Source: Ascaris suum (lineage: Eukaryota > Nematoda > Chromadorea > Rhabditida > Ascarididae). Taken from it: 64,000 bases of DNA. The stretch covers positions 9,843,260 to 9,907,259 of the forward strand of contig CM024178.1 of the NCBI GenBank assembly GCA_013433145.1, read 5' to 3'. The notes under the pieces are model-generated. The model was not told the origin of the DNA and did no database searches. It saw nothing but the letters and a program-made list of their open reading frames with translations. A program made the translations under genes and the position numbers. Shown piece after piece: positions 13,000 to 27,084 of this stretch (positions are counted from its first letter, which is position 1; every line of letters starts with the position of its first letter).

Positions 13000-15900
13000 T
13001 AAGCCTATATCTGCAATTCCGGCAGCTTAAACTCGAAAAGAGGCTGACGTAAGAGTTATGGAAAAAAATCGAACTTGTTATCTAGGATAAGATGAAACCC
13101 ATAACAACTTTTAAGACGACTTTTTTGCATTTCGTACTGATCGAGTCAGAAAAAAAAAGTCTATGGCAAAAAATTCGAGACAGCATCTATTCAGTTATGA
13201 CTGAATGCGCTCTTGCAATACGTAATTTATAATTTTTAAGCAATTTTCGCAATTTTCAATTTTAATTACAACTCTAAGCAAAGCCGTTGCAATTTAAACA
13301 AAAATCATTAAAAATAAGACGATAAGCGAGGCTGAAAAAAAATATATTGTGTTAATTCTATGGTACGCTTCTCTACTTGTTCTTCTTAAAGAAACGCTCG
13401 ATAGAGCAGATGAATAAAAAAAAACTGAAATATATGATCATCACAACTACCATCTAAATCCATCCATTGAAATGAAACAAAATACTCAAGGGAATAAGCG
13501 CTCTTTATATTTAAACGCTTTCATCGTTAGAAGTTCATACTATCGTTCAATGCAGGCAAATAATTGACGCACATTCACTCTCCTTATCTGTACTTAGGGA
13601 AATCACCTATGTCATTCCTTCGTTATAGCTTCTTTTCTTTCACGTAATAATTCAAGTTTAATGTTAATTCCAAAAATAAATCTCACAATTAAAACCTTTT
13701 ATAACTAATACAACAGAAAATGTTCTATTCAAGCATAAAACTATTTCAAACTGTGAATTAATAAGTTAAAAGTTACGTAAAAATTAATGAATTCTTCGAA
13801 CATTTCTATTGTTGTCATCGAAAAGTGCAAAAACTCCCGCCATTTAAAAACAAACGTTGTAGGCATTTACAGAACAGTTCCCCTCCTCCTCCCTTGCACT
13901 CTTAGAAGAAAAAGCGCAGATGTCGTGAAGCAATTGGGTTAATATAGCGATCGCACATGCGCAAACAATTTGAAATTCATTATCTCTCCAAATATAAATT
14001 TGATTCGGTCATATCATGGCACAAATTTTGTGTCAACTGGGCGCGCTACCATTATTGAGTGATAAGATAATGTGTCCTTCGTTGGATTTCATCCTTTTCG
14101 CTGTCTTAAAACCGCTGCGAAAAAAGTAAAAAGAAAAACAATGATTTCTCTTCTCCCTCTAATTAAAACATATATCACAATAAATTACTTAAATTTGCCG
14201 CTTGCAATAAATAACACAAATGTACTAAATCACAGCAAAAAAATTTCAACATTTAGCAAATCCCAAATTCGGCAATATATAATGATTGCAGTGAGTGAAT
14301 TGGCCACTTTTCAGCTAAAATATTGGTAAAGTGGAGCAGCAACGATTAAGCCTATCTCAAAATGCCCAATTTAAGACGAATGTTGCGGCGTTTCCAAGGC
14401 GACAACGAACGCACTTAAATATGGTGACGAACGTTGCGTGCCATAAAAACGTTTGCATCATTGCACCTATTGCACAACGGTAATAATTACATTTGCGATC
14501 AAAATCAACCTTTCCTTCTCCAATTTCTTAAAGTCTTTCTCCATCTTCCATACTCCTTCGCAAAAGCTACCACCGGTCTTATCGCGCTACCTCAATTCTT
14601 CCATACTTCTTCCCAAGATCTATCTCAGGCCTTATCGAGCTTATCGTGCTTCCTGTTGAAATAAGCAGCAGTTACGCGATGAGAAGACGTAATGTTCGTT
14701 TAGACAACACATGAAAGACAGTCGAGAAAATTATTATTTCGTAGAAGAAAGTAGTTCGAGCGGACAAACTCCATGAGTTGTGCATTTGTAAGCGAACAGC
14801 ACAGTACATATCTGATAAAGACAAACAAGAATATTTTTTTTAACATTCATAAAATATAAATTATGGATATGAAAAATGAATTCTCGAACAATATTGGTGT
14901 GGCGTCAACTACTTGAACATTTTCAATTACTTTATTTCTATCAATGTGGCATATCTGCATGACACAAACCTCTGCTCAAAAAAAAAACGATGCTAGAGCT
15001 AGGATGAAAAAAGCGATCGCTGTGCATTAATATGTGCTACAAGTTAGACAAGTAGTCGAGATCCGGAAGGTCCGGAAATTTCGTGTTACTCGGATAGCAT
15101 CATTAGTCCCGAAAAGTCGAGTGGGCATACAAACGACTGGGTTTTATTAGTGGCAATATTACCATCAAACTTTGACCATGGTATGAAGGGTCACTAGCGA
15201 TCGGCAACCACTGATTTTTTGGACAGCTACCGTAAACTACTCGGTGGCTGCAAGGGAAAACTTCATTGTCAACACGATCAAACATTCTTCAACATAACGC
15301 ACAGCAAAATCGAGTGCTAACCAACTTAGCCAACACACAATTATGACGGATTACAAATTTCAACGCACCAACTGCCCCAATCGGTTCAATGGCAGCGATC
15401 TAGCTATTATTGGAAAGTCCCTATGGATTTTAGCCAACGTCGGCATAAATTTTTCACGATCCTTGGCCCACTTTTATCTTTTAAAATAGACAGAACCTTC
15501 GATAAAATAACATAATTCGATAAAAGTAAATAACATAAAATAATTTTTTTCTCTTTAAATTTAAAACACCACTGCATTTCAATCCTAAATGAGCCAAAAA
15601 AAAAACAATAAGATCTTGGTCAGAGGATATATATTGGCAAGTTTTCAAATTTTCACTGCAAAAATTCTGTTGCTCTTTCTCACTCAGTAAGAATTAGATT
15701 TTATTGCTGTTGCCATAATTCTTATTTTATGAGCAAAATAAAAAATACTCAAACTATTACATCAAATAAAACAAGAACTAGCCACATACAATTACGGTGA
15801 ACAAAAATCAATGTCAATTAAACGCAAACTCACAGATTTTCCTGAAGTCGAAAAGGTTTAGGGCGATTAATGAACGCGAAAACACGCAGGGATGAATAGA

Positions 15901-18900
15901 TAGCCTATTACATCAATAGAGATGGCCTATTACATAACCTGATGGCCTCGAAATGAAAGGAATTATAAAGTGAACCTTAGAGTTGAAAGTCACCGAAACA
16001 ATTGAAAACTATGAGATCGTGAAACAACAACAAATGCAAACTTGCCGCTTGATATTAGAATGTTTGATGTTGCGAAAGTTGTCACATGATAAGCTATCAA
16101 TAAGCTTAACAAATGCCAGCTGGGAACTGATAAGTGAGATTTGATTTAGACGTGGAAAATATGATACAAGAATATTTCAAAAATGTGTCGCAAAAAAAAA
16201 CGAGGAACCCCACTTGGAAATTTGATCTTACTTCATGTGCTTTCAGTGAGATCACAATTAAACAGATGAAAATTCGGAAATTGCAAGAAAATGTTTTTAG
16301 CATCCCCAACAGTATGAATAATGCATCAGTCTTTTTGGTGCGAAAAAAAGAAGCTATGAAATATGCAGTTTTATTTTAAAAAATGAAGAAAAATTTTAAA
16401 ACATTGATGATGGTAAATATATTTCTTTCGAATGTTAGAAAAATGTGATCATTTTTAGCAACGATAGCAAGGTCAAAAGTCAAAGAAGGTTGAAATTTTA
16501 ATAACTTAAAATTTTCTCAAGCAGCTTACCCCCAAGAATCCGTCATTCTGTTGCCGATAACTATGCACTCATCAAAAAAGTATTTTGCCACAGCTTGACC
16601 TCATAATCTCTTAGTATAAGAATTTTCATTTTTCCCTCTCATTTTTCTCCTCTATATCGTTCTACCCTCCCATTTCTCAATTGCGTCCATAGTGCTTCAG
16701 GGTCACAATGAAATTCTCAAGATTATGTTAATTCAAAATATATACATATGGATCTAGCATAACTTTTTCGAAAATTTTTTGACTATAATAAAAGGTAATT
16801 CAAATGTGGAAAATTTTATTGAGAAACAATTTTTAATGATTATATTGTTGCACCGTTAACGCATCAAAATGTCGAGAAAATTCTAGCAATCATAATCACA
16901 TCTAGAGATATTTCACGAAAGAAAAAGACATAGCAGAAAAGGATTACGAGGAAACGCCTTTAGGAAACTCATAATATTATCCCATACGGGTAAAGCAATT
17001 TCGTTGCATATCTCGAGCGATTTGCCAATATGATAAGGGAATGGCCATCAGCGATAATCAATGGAATTTTGTTGCGGCAAATTCAATCAGTTAACCTCCT
17101 CAAACGGCGGCAATCTCCCACATCCATCATAACGCATACACGCGCATAAATACTATACGAATTCTTGCAAGTACTACAAAAACTCATTGGAAAAGAAAAT
17201 CACATCGTTTTGTGAAATGATAAGAAGTGTTATGAAATCACTCAAGGAAATATATTCAATTTTCTACTGTCAGTATTCATCTAATGACTCCGGAGTCGAG
17301 CTTCGCTAGAAATTCATTTCCACAATTAATCGAAATGCAACCAGCAAATGAACCATCGTTTATAAAACATCAAAATGCTTTATAAGATGAACGGAACTCA
17401 AATTATCTATGCAAAGGAACTTCGGAAGAAGCTTAACTCCGAAGTCATCTATTATTGATTGCGACGATGAAAATATTCGAAAAAAATGATGCAAACTACT
17501 TTTATAAGGGTATAAGAAACAGAAACAAAATAATTTAATTTCTAGACCTGTAACGAAGTGCTAGAAATGACGGGTGCACACCACGAACAGAAACACAAAT
17601 GACTCGTAGAATACGAAGAGTGGAAGCAACTAGCCGTTTTAAGGGCTGCTTATATAGCCCTCAAGACGTCATAGATATTTCATAACACTCGTCGATCATG
17701 TTCACCAATGTATAGTTGTATGGATTGAGCTCTTATCGACCGTCAGACCAGCATCGGTTCGAGCGCATCATCAACCAAGATGAATGTTTTGCTCTAACGG
17801 CTAGAACAATTCTACAGAGCTTTTTCGCGTTTGATCTGCAGAATAAATAATCAAACTATTTTTTTTTCCTTTTCTTTGCTTTCGCGATAAGATCTATGGG
17901 GCTCATTCCATTCTCCAGATCACTTAGCAAATTTTATGACAAAAAATTTTATTTTTTCGGTGAGAAATTTCATCTATTAGAGAGACGGATATAGGTATAA
18001 GTATCCAGAAATCCATACACAGACACAAGTATAGGCAAAATTGTATTTGAAGATATTCAACCTACAAACATTTCAGAGAGAAACCTGGCTCGGTAGAGAC
18101 ATGATACATTTGCGATCTTTACCAATGCCTCATTCAGCGCACAGTCCGTGATCTAGTCGCGCAAGTTTTAGCCTGGTGATGGATTAATGATCTCCGATGT
18201 TGCTCTGTGAGAAATTAGGCTTTATAAATTTATGTGTTATGCGATGCAAAAAAGGTCTGACCAACCAACACATGTCGTAATCAAGACTTTTAGCGCTTTT
18301 CCCTGTTAATGCTTAAAGTTGCAATCGATATATTCATGCAAGCAATAGAAATATTCCAAAATGTGCAAATGAACGTAGCGAGAACTCAATAAATATAAAG
18401 TCGACGTTGGTCATCCGAATCTCCGAACAAAAGCTACATTCAAATAGTTTCTAGTAACGAATTACATTCCAGCCATAGAATTGTAGGTTTGTTTTTTTTT
18501 TAACTTTCAAATGATAAAAAATTGCTCTCAATGAAAATAAAATGAACATATCAAATCGCTTCACGAGTTTGGAATAAATTTAAAACGAGGGGAATATAGA
18601 GTAAGTATCATAAACAGAGCTCTTTTGGCTTCAAAATACTTCCTCTTCCCTTTATTCGAAAGCAGTTGTCTTCTTTCTACTCCACCGCCTTTCATCATTT
18701 CTTTACAATGTCGCTTAAATTAGTTTCTAATGTTGCAAAATTATCAAAAGTAATCAGAAACCGAAATTCATGGGTGCGAAGTTAGGATGAGTTAGGGAGA
18801 GGAGGTCGGAGGAGAAGTGAGTTGATTATCAAGAGGTCGGGCTTCTTTTCTTACTGATACGATAGAGACTATCGATTATGCGAAAAGACAAAAAGAAATT

Positions 18901-19440
18901 TTCGTTAATACGCCTATTCTGGCAAAATATACTCCAATCAATTGCACTAATCACTTTTCAACGATTAGACTATGAACCATATGCAAAAGATTTCTGTCAC
19001 TGAATTCCCTGTGGCATTTATGTGAGAAGATACATTAGTTTGCCTTTTTTTAATATTTAAGATGAGGTTATTTATTGTAAGTATGGAAAATAAGAGTTAT
19101 TTCTTTCATCTCCAAACAGATATGCGTCAAAAAAAGAAAGCATGAATTAGATCTCGAGATGACATCATAGTGATGCACTAAAAACGAAACGACTCATTTC
19201 ACAATAAACATTGCAATTTATTTATTCAGTTGTTAGATCTTTACAGTTGAAAAGAAAAACATTGAATTATGCCATATTACTAGCCCAAAAGTTAGAGCAT
19301 TTTATAGAGTATAGTCTTTTCATCCCTGCCCTCAACGTTCGTTCTACTAAAAAAAAAACAAAAAAAATCAACATTTCTAACTGCTTCTACGCATTATTAA
19401 AACGAATACAGCAACAAGACAGACGAGTTCATACCACTTA
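13000..19440. other. AT-rich stretch without a supported gene
   Basis: Short open frames here (for example 14072-14329 and 16134-16379 on the plus strand) have no protein-like composition and no coherent splice signals. I see no RNA gene. Confidence 0.45.
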
Positions 19441-19445
19441 GGAGG

Positions 19446-20249
19446 TTATCTTCCACTTCTTTCTCCCCCTTTACAAGTACAGTTCCCCCATTTTTGGGTG
19501 ATGGGAGTGAGTCCTCTGAAGTTCCACTGCAGCTTTCTATACCACCTACTTTTCCATGGGATGATTTTGATGAAACCTAAGACCTGGAACCATGACAAGC
19601 GCTGCAGCTTTGCTATTTGGGGGGGGGGGGGTATTCGTGGTGGGACGGCTAAGTGAATGACACGGTAACTAAGCGGCACGATATGGGGACCCAACGAGGT
19701 TAGGCTAAGTGGATGGTAGCCGTCGGTGGGAAACAGGTGCAACTGTGTGCTCTGACCATAAATTACTTCATTTAAGCGACTTTTTCCAAATCCAACGCCG
19801 ACAACAAACATAATAAACCTTCTGAAACCCGTTCCCTTCAAAGAACCCCCATCAATTACACCTGTAATTTTGAAAGGGTTTAATTCTTTCGTTAGTGCCG
19901 ACTTGTGCTTAAATTCAACCGCCTCAAACAACAAAACACCTGGAATTTCACCTGAAGAACTATCTCCAGTAGCTAGGTCGAGTGAAACCTCACCACTTCC
20001 AGCACATGGATGGCCCGAACCTTTGCGTAAACTTAAGTTGGTCGAGCATTCCATGTTATGGTTGAAATCGCCGGCTTCGATAGTTGAAGACTTTCTAAGG
20101 GATGACACAACTGTAATGCAAAGATAACTTCCAAGCTTGCTACTTTTTTTTCGAGAAGTAAAACAACACAATCTATAAGCATACCTCAACGGTCCAGGAT
20201 AAAAGATTAGAAAAGAAGAGGGATACAACTCTTTCCATATTATTTCCAT
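19446..20249 (-). CDS. Unidentified 267-codon open frame
   Basis: An uninterrupted 267-codon frame is long for this AT-rich window, where chance stops are frequent. Base composition is visibly richer in G and C than the surroundings. I recognise no domain. Protein-like segments include VEFKHKSALTKELNPFKIT and FRRFIMFVVGVGFGKSRLNE. The C-terminal third passes through a poly-proline run produced by a G-tract at about 19619-19631, which makes that part doubtful. A possible acceptor (GCATTACAG) inside the frame at about 20112 would join in phase to a donor in the small frame upstream at 20728-21000. The opposite strand also has about 120 open codons ending at 20127, rich in proline, serine and acidic residues, so the coding strand is uncertain. 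It could be a host gene or a fossil insertion. Confidence 0.3.
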   Translation of the reverse strand: MEIIWKELYPSSFLIFYPGPLRYAYRLCCFTSRKKSSKLGSYLCITVVSSLRKSSTIEAGDFNHNMECSTNLSLRKGSGHPCAGSGEVSLDLATGDSSSGEIPGVLLFEAVEFKHKSALTKELNPFKITGVIDGGSLKGTGFRRFIMFVVGVGFGKSRLNEVIYGQSTQLHLFPTDGYHPLSLTSLGPHIVPLSYRVIHLAVPPRIPPPPQIAKLQRLSWFQVLGFIKIIPWKSRWYRKLQWNFRGLTPITQKWGNCTCKGGERSGR

Positions 20250-20727
20250 TCATATAAAAAATTCACCTCCCATGCATAATGAAATTAATGGAACGAGTGA
20301 GATAACCATGAAGGATATTGTTGAATAACAACTAAGAGATTTGAAAGGATTGATTGAATAAGAGATATTTTTCGACACTATTTGATATTAAACACATTGA
20401 CGCTGTTCGAAAATAGGTATAGATTTGAATTTATTAGAAACTTAAGCCTAAGCATACAATGCCTCAAACCAGGTGAACGGGATTCACGGCAATCAGCATT
20501 TAAGCATACTCTTTATAGCGGAGCGAAAAATCTTGCAAATGCATTAAGACAACTCACATCATCCAATGGACGCAAAGTTTGCAAAAAAAAAGACCATTGT
20601 CATCCGGAAAATTAAAACTTTACAACATGAATTTCGACTTGATTTATTACACGCATTCTGTAAACTTCTGTCGGATGAAGTTTTCACCGGTCGATGCCTA
20701 TTCAAAGTGTAAGCCTAGCAACTTCAA

Positions 20728-21000
20728 CTAACCGAAGTTTATAAAATGCCACTTATTTAAATACAGAAAAACATTTTCACTTTCTCTATTACAACATGCC
20801 TTACTCAACAGTCCCATTATAGATCGCAAACAATACACAACGACAGCGATAAATAAACTCTTCTTTGGCATAATCCCATATTCAGTATCATAAGGACCAA
20901 TTTTAAAAGCAAACTCTTTCACAGGAGTTCTCCCATTCAATTGCAACGAATAATCACAAGAGAGAATAAAAAGAAACGACGACAAACGGCCTTTCATCAT
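20728..21000 (-). CDS. Possible small secreted or membrane protein
   Basis: A 90-codon frame starts with MMKGRLSSFLFILSCDYSLQ, which looks like a signal peptide: a basic start, then a hydrophobic stretch, then cysteine. The middle (VKEFAFKIGPYDTEYGIMPK) has balanced, protein-like composition, and a second hydrophobic stretch follows. A potential donor (A|GTAAGG) lies near residue 67 and would join in phase to the acceptor inside the long frame at 19446-20249. It lies about 490 bases downstream of the SDHAF3 stop on the same strand. No family recognised; it may equally be a chance frame. Confidence 0.3.
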   Translation of the reverse strand: MMKGRLSSFLFILSCDYSLQLNGRTPVKEFAFKIGPYDTEYGIMPKKSLFIAVVVYCLRSIMGLLSKACCNRESENVFLYLNKWHFINFG

Positions 21001-21425
21001 ATAAAATTCAGCACCGTAATTGTAAGCAAGCCGTCTATCGTGAACTCACCTCGATTAACTATCCCGCTAAAATCGCCACTGATTCACCTCCGTTCCATTG
21101 AATCACATACCAGTTTCTTAGAAATGCTTGAAAAAGTTGATCAATGCATGCCAACTAATAGGAAATTAACTCTACTCGCATTTAATTGAATCTACTATTT
21201 ATAATTTAACTCGTAAACTCGTGGTTGATCATATATAACTGGACTCGGTAATTAAATTCTACTCGATACATACATCAATCGAATTTACTATATTTGTAGG
21301 ATGATGACCTTTCGTCAAAGCTCATCAAACGATTCGAAAAACAATAATCTTTTGACGTGAAAAGATGCAACACGAGAAGCAAATCAATGACTGATAATTA
21401 TTTACAATGAATGACGTCAATCAGT

Positions 21426-21431
21426 TTTATT
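21426..21431 (-). terminator. Poly(A) signal of SDHAF3
   Basis: AATAAA on the minus strand lies about 58 bases past the SDHAF3 stop codon, at a usual distance for a cleavage and polyadenylation signal. Confidence 0.55.
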
Positions 21432-21488
21432 TAAAAACACTAACTCATGAGTTGAAAGAAGCACAGTTAACTCTGTTAAAAATTGTAA

Positions 21489-23932
21489 CTAAGCATTTGA
21501 TATTTTCGGCTTTTCGGCTTCAATCTTCAAGTCGAGCAGTTGCCGAAGTTGTTCATCGTGAAAACTATCAAGCATTGCAGGATCCAAGTTTTTCCCCAAT
21601 ACTCCTTGAGCAATTCCTTTATTAGATAGTTGTTTCGACAAACTCATACAATACTCCTAAAATGGTAAAAAAATATAGCTGAAAATAAAAAAAACATTAA
21701 ACAGTCGATAAGCTCGTAATAAAAATTCTCTGGACTCCGGAATAAAAGTAAAACGGTTGAAAATTTGCGCCATAAAAGCAAGCTGTAATTGACAGTTTTT
21801 TTGCAACTCTGCATAGCAAAGAAAACGTTTGCTTTAATACCTAAATAATATTACTGATGATTTATCTTGCTGGTAACCGGTCGCTCATACGAATCTTCAC
21901 TTTGCAATTCGTTTTTCTAACGGCTGCAGTTTTATTAGACCTTATAATATATTTTTTATCACTAGTCACTAGTTTTACTACTTTTGTTTATTTCATGCTT
22001 ATTACTTATCTTTACTATATATTACATATTTATTGCATACATTAAATGATTCATATATTTAATATCCAATGTTACAAATGTTACATAAATATCAGTGATC
22101 TATACAGAAGGTGACTGATAGAAGATAAATTTATTAGGTTGAGTTCATTCTAGGACGCTGCGCTTTGCTCAAGATTATATAATGCAAACATCTGATTATC
22201 TAATTGCTTAACAAATCACTTAAGCAGAAATTATATAAAAGATGAAAATCTAAAATAAAATAAGAAAATCTAAAATCGGATGGCAACGACGATTCTCTAG
22301 TCTTAGGAGCGGTGCCACTACTGATAATTAAGTGTGGCCAGCCTCATCAAAATATTACAGCTATGTCTTCATATAGCTTGAGCTAAGTGAACTCAACTAG
22401 AGATTCTCTTAAACTCTTAAACCCACCGTCCATTCTTTCAAAAATAATAGTGCTTGCTCAGGTGGTGCATTCTTGTGCCTTCGGAATTCATCTTTCACAT
22501 AATTATCGCCAATATAACGTAATTCCTCGGGAAGTCCATAATGTAACCTGAATGAAATGCCCTTACGTAGAAGTAAAAAAAGCAGTAGTGGATGTATCAC
22601 CAACAGAGGTGCGCAAGTTGAGCCAAATTAATTTGGTGAAGTAAATGCGGAAGGCATTTGTTGCCTCAGGCAAACCTTACCTCAGGTAAATGTCGAAAAT
22701 TCGTGCAATTTATGCATTCATAATAACCACTCAAACTAACATTTATGACGAGGATAAGAAAGGCAACAAGTATTAGAAACAGTACCCGATCAACACGAAG
22801 GTCAAACAACTTTCCATAATCATGATAAAGTGGGAACGAAATATAGAAATGATTCCTGAAATGAAAGGAACAGAGGAAAATTTTGGAAAGCCATATATAT
22901 AATGATAGCTGAAGAATGTGGCTAGTTGTTTGGAAGTAAAAGACATCAACTTTAATGAAAGATTAAAATGCTTCAAATATATCACTGCAAAAAACTTCAA
23001 CTGAGAACATTTATTTAAAACTAAAGGTGAGCATCATCCTATGCCTAACCTGATGTTGGGGATGCTCATACCATGCGTCGAATCTTTTCAGGCTAAAATA
23101 GTGATATATAGCAAATTTTCCCCCGCTCTCCTACTTTCGTGTTTTAAAATCCATTCGCTTTTGTGTTCCATTATGGATGATTCTCCGATGATTTTTTGAA
23201 TGACTAGTTGCTGCGATCTCGTCGGCGACCCGATGCGGTCAGTTATCCAGGCAATCTTGCACTAGTCCGGAACTAACCTCAAAGATTTATGCGCCATCAT
23301 TATTCGACTATTTTCTCCGTTCCGAACTAATGCCATCAACCGCACTACCGAGGGGAAGACATTGTGTAAGAAAGAAAGATAAAATATCACCGTACTCCTC
23401 CCCATTTCTCTCATTGCCTTCAAAGTCATCCCTTCAATGAAAACGCAAATTTTTTTTCACTTGAGGAGGAACAGAGAATGAGAAGAACTGAAATGTCTTC
23501 TTCAGAATCCACCTCTTCGCCCCTTCCCTCCCGGCTAAACAAAATAATTTCATAGAAAGCAAACAACATCAATAATGCTACACCCGAATAAGCTGTAACC
23601 TTATAGGCGAGAAAACTACAAAAAAAACTGTATGCCGAAGTCTTCAACTTGTAACTAATAAGATTTACTGGGATAATACAGCGTTCACGTGATTGCAATT
23701 TGAAAAACGCTTGAGCTTTGCCGGTTGAAGATCTAACAGGTGAAGAAAAAAAAATCTATGTTTCAACTCTATTATCCAATGGGATGAAAAATCGAAGTGT
23801 TCACAATTTAACAACAAATTCCGAATTTGAAAATATTCACCTCAGTATTCTCTTATATAGAATAAGTGGGAATCGTTCCGTATTCACCATGGTAGCAGCC
23901 GCTATTGCAGCACCACGTGATGCTATACCCAT
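21489..23932 (-). CDS. sdhaf3: Succinate dehydrogenase assembly factor 3 (LYR family, ACN9)
   Basis: Mitochondrial matrix LYR-motif protein. Known members help mature and protect the iron-sulfur subunit of complex II. Three exons on the minus strand, in order 23841-23932, 22427-22547 and 21489-21656, give 126 residues, close to the usual length. The N-terminus is alanine and arginine rich without acids (MGIASRGAAIAAATMVNTER), as for a targeting peptide. The LYR-type motif appears as LILYKRILRLHYGLPEELR, followed by the hallmark GDNYVKDEFRRHK. The C-terminus has GKNLDPAMLDSFHDEQLRQL, matching the conserved EQ-QL tail. Both introns split codons in agreement: phase 2 after AG of the arginine codon, phase 0 after the threonine. 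The ATG is 6 bases after a TTTATAG acceptor, suggesting trans-splicing. The second start, 14 codons on, is also possible. Confidence 0.93.
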
Positions 23933-23940
23933 TATTGCCT

Positions 23941-23946
23941 ATAAAC
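23941..23946 (-). promoter_or_regulatory. Candidate spliced-leader acceptor before SDHAF3
   Basis: The minus-strand sequence CCGTTTATAG ends a few bases before the SDHAF3 ATG. No coding exon or matching donor is apparent upstream, so a spliced-leader addition site is the simplest reading. Coordinates are approximate. An ordinary 5' UTR intron would look the same. Confidence 0.4.
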
Positions 23947-24239
23947 GGTTTGAATGTAATAAGGACGAACATGACACGAAGAATGATAGGTGGAGAGACG
24001 TAACCGAAAAAAATATAAGAACGAGAAAATGCTCTAATATTTCCTTTTTTAGTGGAAATATTCCTTCGATTGACCAATAGAAATGCAAAAAAAAACTACA
24101 TAGCGCTATTTATGCTCGATGTGATTTCCTTAAAAACGGTCAAAATGAGCTCTTTTTTTTCTCAAATTACTTCCCTTATGTATGAGATCCCTTCTCGTAT
24201 TCAACTTTCAATACGTGAATATTTTCTCGTGCGTTAATC

Positions 24240-26850
24240 AAAGCCAACATGACTTCATTTCAACATTTAAAAATTGACGATCAAAATATTTCTGATCCCT
24301 CAAAAATTTCTTCTAAACATTCCATTAGTGGGTCGCTTGAACTTCCCAACAAGCTGAAGAAAGACTGTAGGGAAATTTCGTATAAAAACAAATAGCAGCA
24401 AACAAGCAAGCCAACAGCACCATTATCACCCCCATTGCCAAACGACAGAAAAGGATCTCGCTTAATGAATAAACGCTAAAATATATGTTTAATCCTCTTT
24501 TAAACTGAGGAAAAATCCTTAATCCTTAAAGAGGTTAATCCTCTTTCAAAGGCTACGCAGCGTAAATTAAAAATTAAATTAATTACGTATTCTCAGTTAG
24601 ATCTTATCTCTATTTAATGCTTTGATTCGTCAACGAAACGCGATGACATTAAATCGCAAGACTTGAATTCGACAGTGTGCATAATCGAAAGAGAAACCTC
24701 GACATGTGAATCGTGCATGCCAGCAAGTTTTGCATTCAACTACATGCACAACTTCTCAAATCCCCACTCCTTCCCTCCCCTCCCACGAATGAAAAATTGG
24801 AATATTTTAAGATGGCAATAAATTAATGCGGCTTAGCGATGAAAAAACCCATCTCCCTACTTTTATTTGAATACAACAACAACAACAGATTTGCACATGT
24901 GAAGAGTAGATCAGTGTCAGGAGATGACCGATTCGGTTATTTAAGCAATACAATTATTATGAAAGCATTTATTCAGTGCTCTCAAAAAAAGACCTTACCT
25001 GCCAACACTTCCGTAGGTAATTACTGACAAACAACAAAAATTATATAGCCATAATCTGATAAATAGTAAGTAATAGTACAAATCAACGAAAAAAACAGAT
25101 ATCTGACATATAACAAGAATGGACAAGTATATCATTCAACTTCTATCAATTACAAAAAATTGCCTTGTTCTAATCAGAGAACGGCACTTTTTGTTAAACA
25201 TTAATGGAAGACAAAACAACGATCGTCTTATTTGCTGAGGAAATAACCTTCTTCAAGCCACTTTTTTGCTTTCCCCTTTCTTCCTTCCTTATCGATTCCT
25301 TTTGCAACCAAATTGGGAAATACGTTTAAAACAGAACTCTTATTAGCTCTCATATTCCGCCCATGGAAAATCTAGGAGATAAAAATTGAAGGGCACAGTT
25401 TATACATGTGATTTTGACTGAAAGCTACTCATCCTAAATGCCAACTTCCTGTAAAAAGGTATAGAAGAAGCAATAAGGACCCAAAATTGGCTTGAAGGAT
25501 TAAAAAAATATATTTATAATAATAAAACACCGAAGGAAACAATGCCCAGCACATAATGATCAAGACATATTTCATTAACTAATCGACAACGACAAAAAAA
25601 AAAAAATTCCGACTCTAACAAACAAACGCATTGGTACTCTTACAATGAACGAATCATTTAAAATAATTTAAAAACGCAAAAAAATATCATCAATCGCTGC
25701 AATTTATATCAGTTATTCACGTCTAAGAAAGATTGAATTCGGCTTTGTACGCTTAGATCAAGCTAGTTTTTCTGCTACAGACGTATCTAAATCTGCTAAC
25801 TGCAAGCCCTCTACTAATAAGCGTATCAACTTTACGAATTCTCTGTGTAAAAATTCCAAATAATCTGGTAGATACGCGTGAAAAAAAAAGAATGAATTCC
25901 ATTGAAAATAAGCTAAACACATTAAGTAAATGCTAATTAGATGACTTTAATAATAAAAGTTGATTTGTTGAATATACGCCTTTCTCATGAAGTATGACTG
26001 AATATATAGAGCACAGATAAACTAACAAGAATATTTGAAATCAGTAATGAATCCTTAAATTAATTTATTAATAGTGGTTTCAATCTTCGAGAAGATTGCT
26101 ACAAAAGACTCTTCTCGGTAATAAACTTGCTACAGTTTTTGAAAACTTAAAGAATTTTGATCGAACTCATTTCATATACAATAGATCTATATAAATCTTA
26201 TGGAATTCTCCACAGTTATTAAACACAAAACAAAAAAGACTTCATCAACGTAAGAAATATTGCTGATAACAACTTGCACAATAAATTATTTGCACATAAT
26301 TATTGCAACGAAGAAGCCATGCATATCCAATAGACCACACAAATATTTCTCAAAAAGCTTCTCCGAGGCAACTGGCTTTCAAATAAGTAAAACGTCGGTG
26401 CGATATGTTTAACCGTCTTGCCTTTATTTACCTTCCTTCCTCATATCAAGCATCATACTCCCTTAAATGTGATTCTGCAGCAACCTATAAAGATATGGCA
26501 AAACAATAAGTATGACGATGAACATGGGAGAAAAACTTTTCCACTGCAATGGAAAAAAATTCTGCCAAGTACAAAATTCCCAAAAGCAACTAAAACAGCA
26601 AGGTTCATGTATGTGGATATCCAGTACGACAACCGCAGTTTCTAAAAAAACCGACTAGTTTAAAAATTGCATAGGATTGAAGTAAAAATTTCGATATTAT
26701 AATACAGCGATGAATTCATATTTCTGTAAGAAATAAAGCCGCTTTCTTCAAAGTGATATAAGCGAGCGACTGCAGAAAATAAATGAACATTCGCCGATTG
26801 CCCTCCGACTCATAAAAGCTAAAACTTTTTTGAGCATCAACGTTTTATGC
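24240..26850. other. AT-rich stretch without a supported gene
   Basis: I see only short A/T-dominated frames. A plus-strand frame at 26418-26645 and a minus-strand frame at 26858-27088 read partly protein-like, but neither fits the phases of the neighbouring exons. Confidence 0.4.
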
Positions 26851-27084
26851 TCATCGCTTACATTCCTTTACGAGAAAAATCGGACAAGGGATGCAGGTCT
26901 TCTTCGCCATCGACAGGGCCTTTCCATTCTGCTTGATGTAACATACGAATAAATAAATAACCTGGAGTATAATGATGGACACTAAAACCATAATGCATAT
27001 TAATATGTTGAAGGTATTCTAAAACAGAATATGAAAGCATAGTAACGATGACTGGACTAATAGAATCAACCACCTTAAATACCT

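Noticed and set aside
23050..23069. Alternative first exon MSIPNI for SDHAF3
   Set aside because: It fits the phase but removes the LYR motif. The exon at 23841-23932 supplies LILYKRILR and also fits.
23426..23698. Minus-strand frame with a hydrophobic helix and acidic tail
   Set aside because: It lies inside the first SDHAF3 intron, has no phase-compatible splice sites with that gene and is not otherwise supported.
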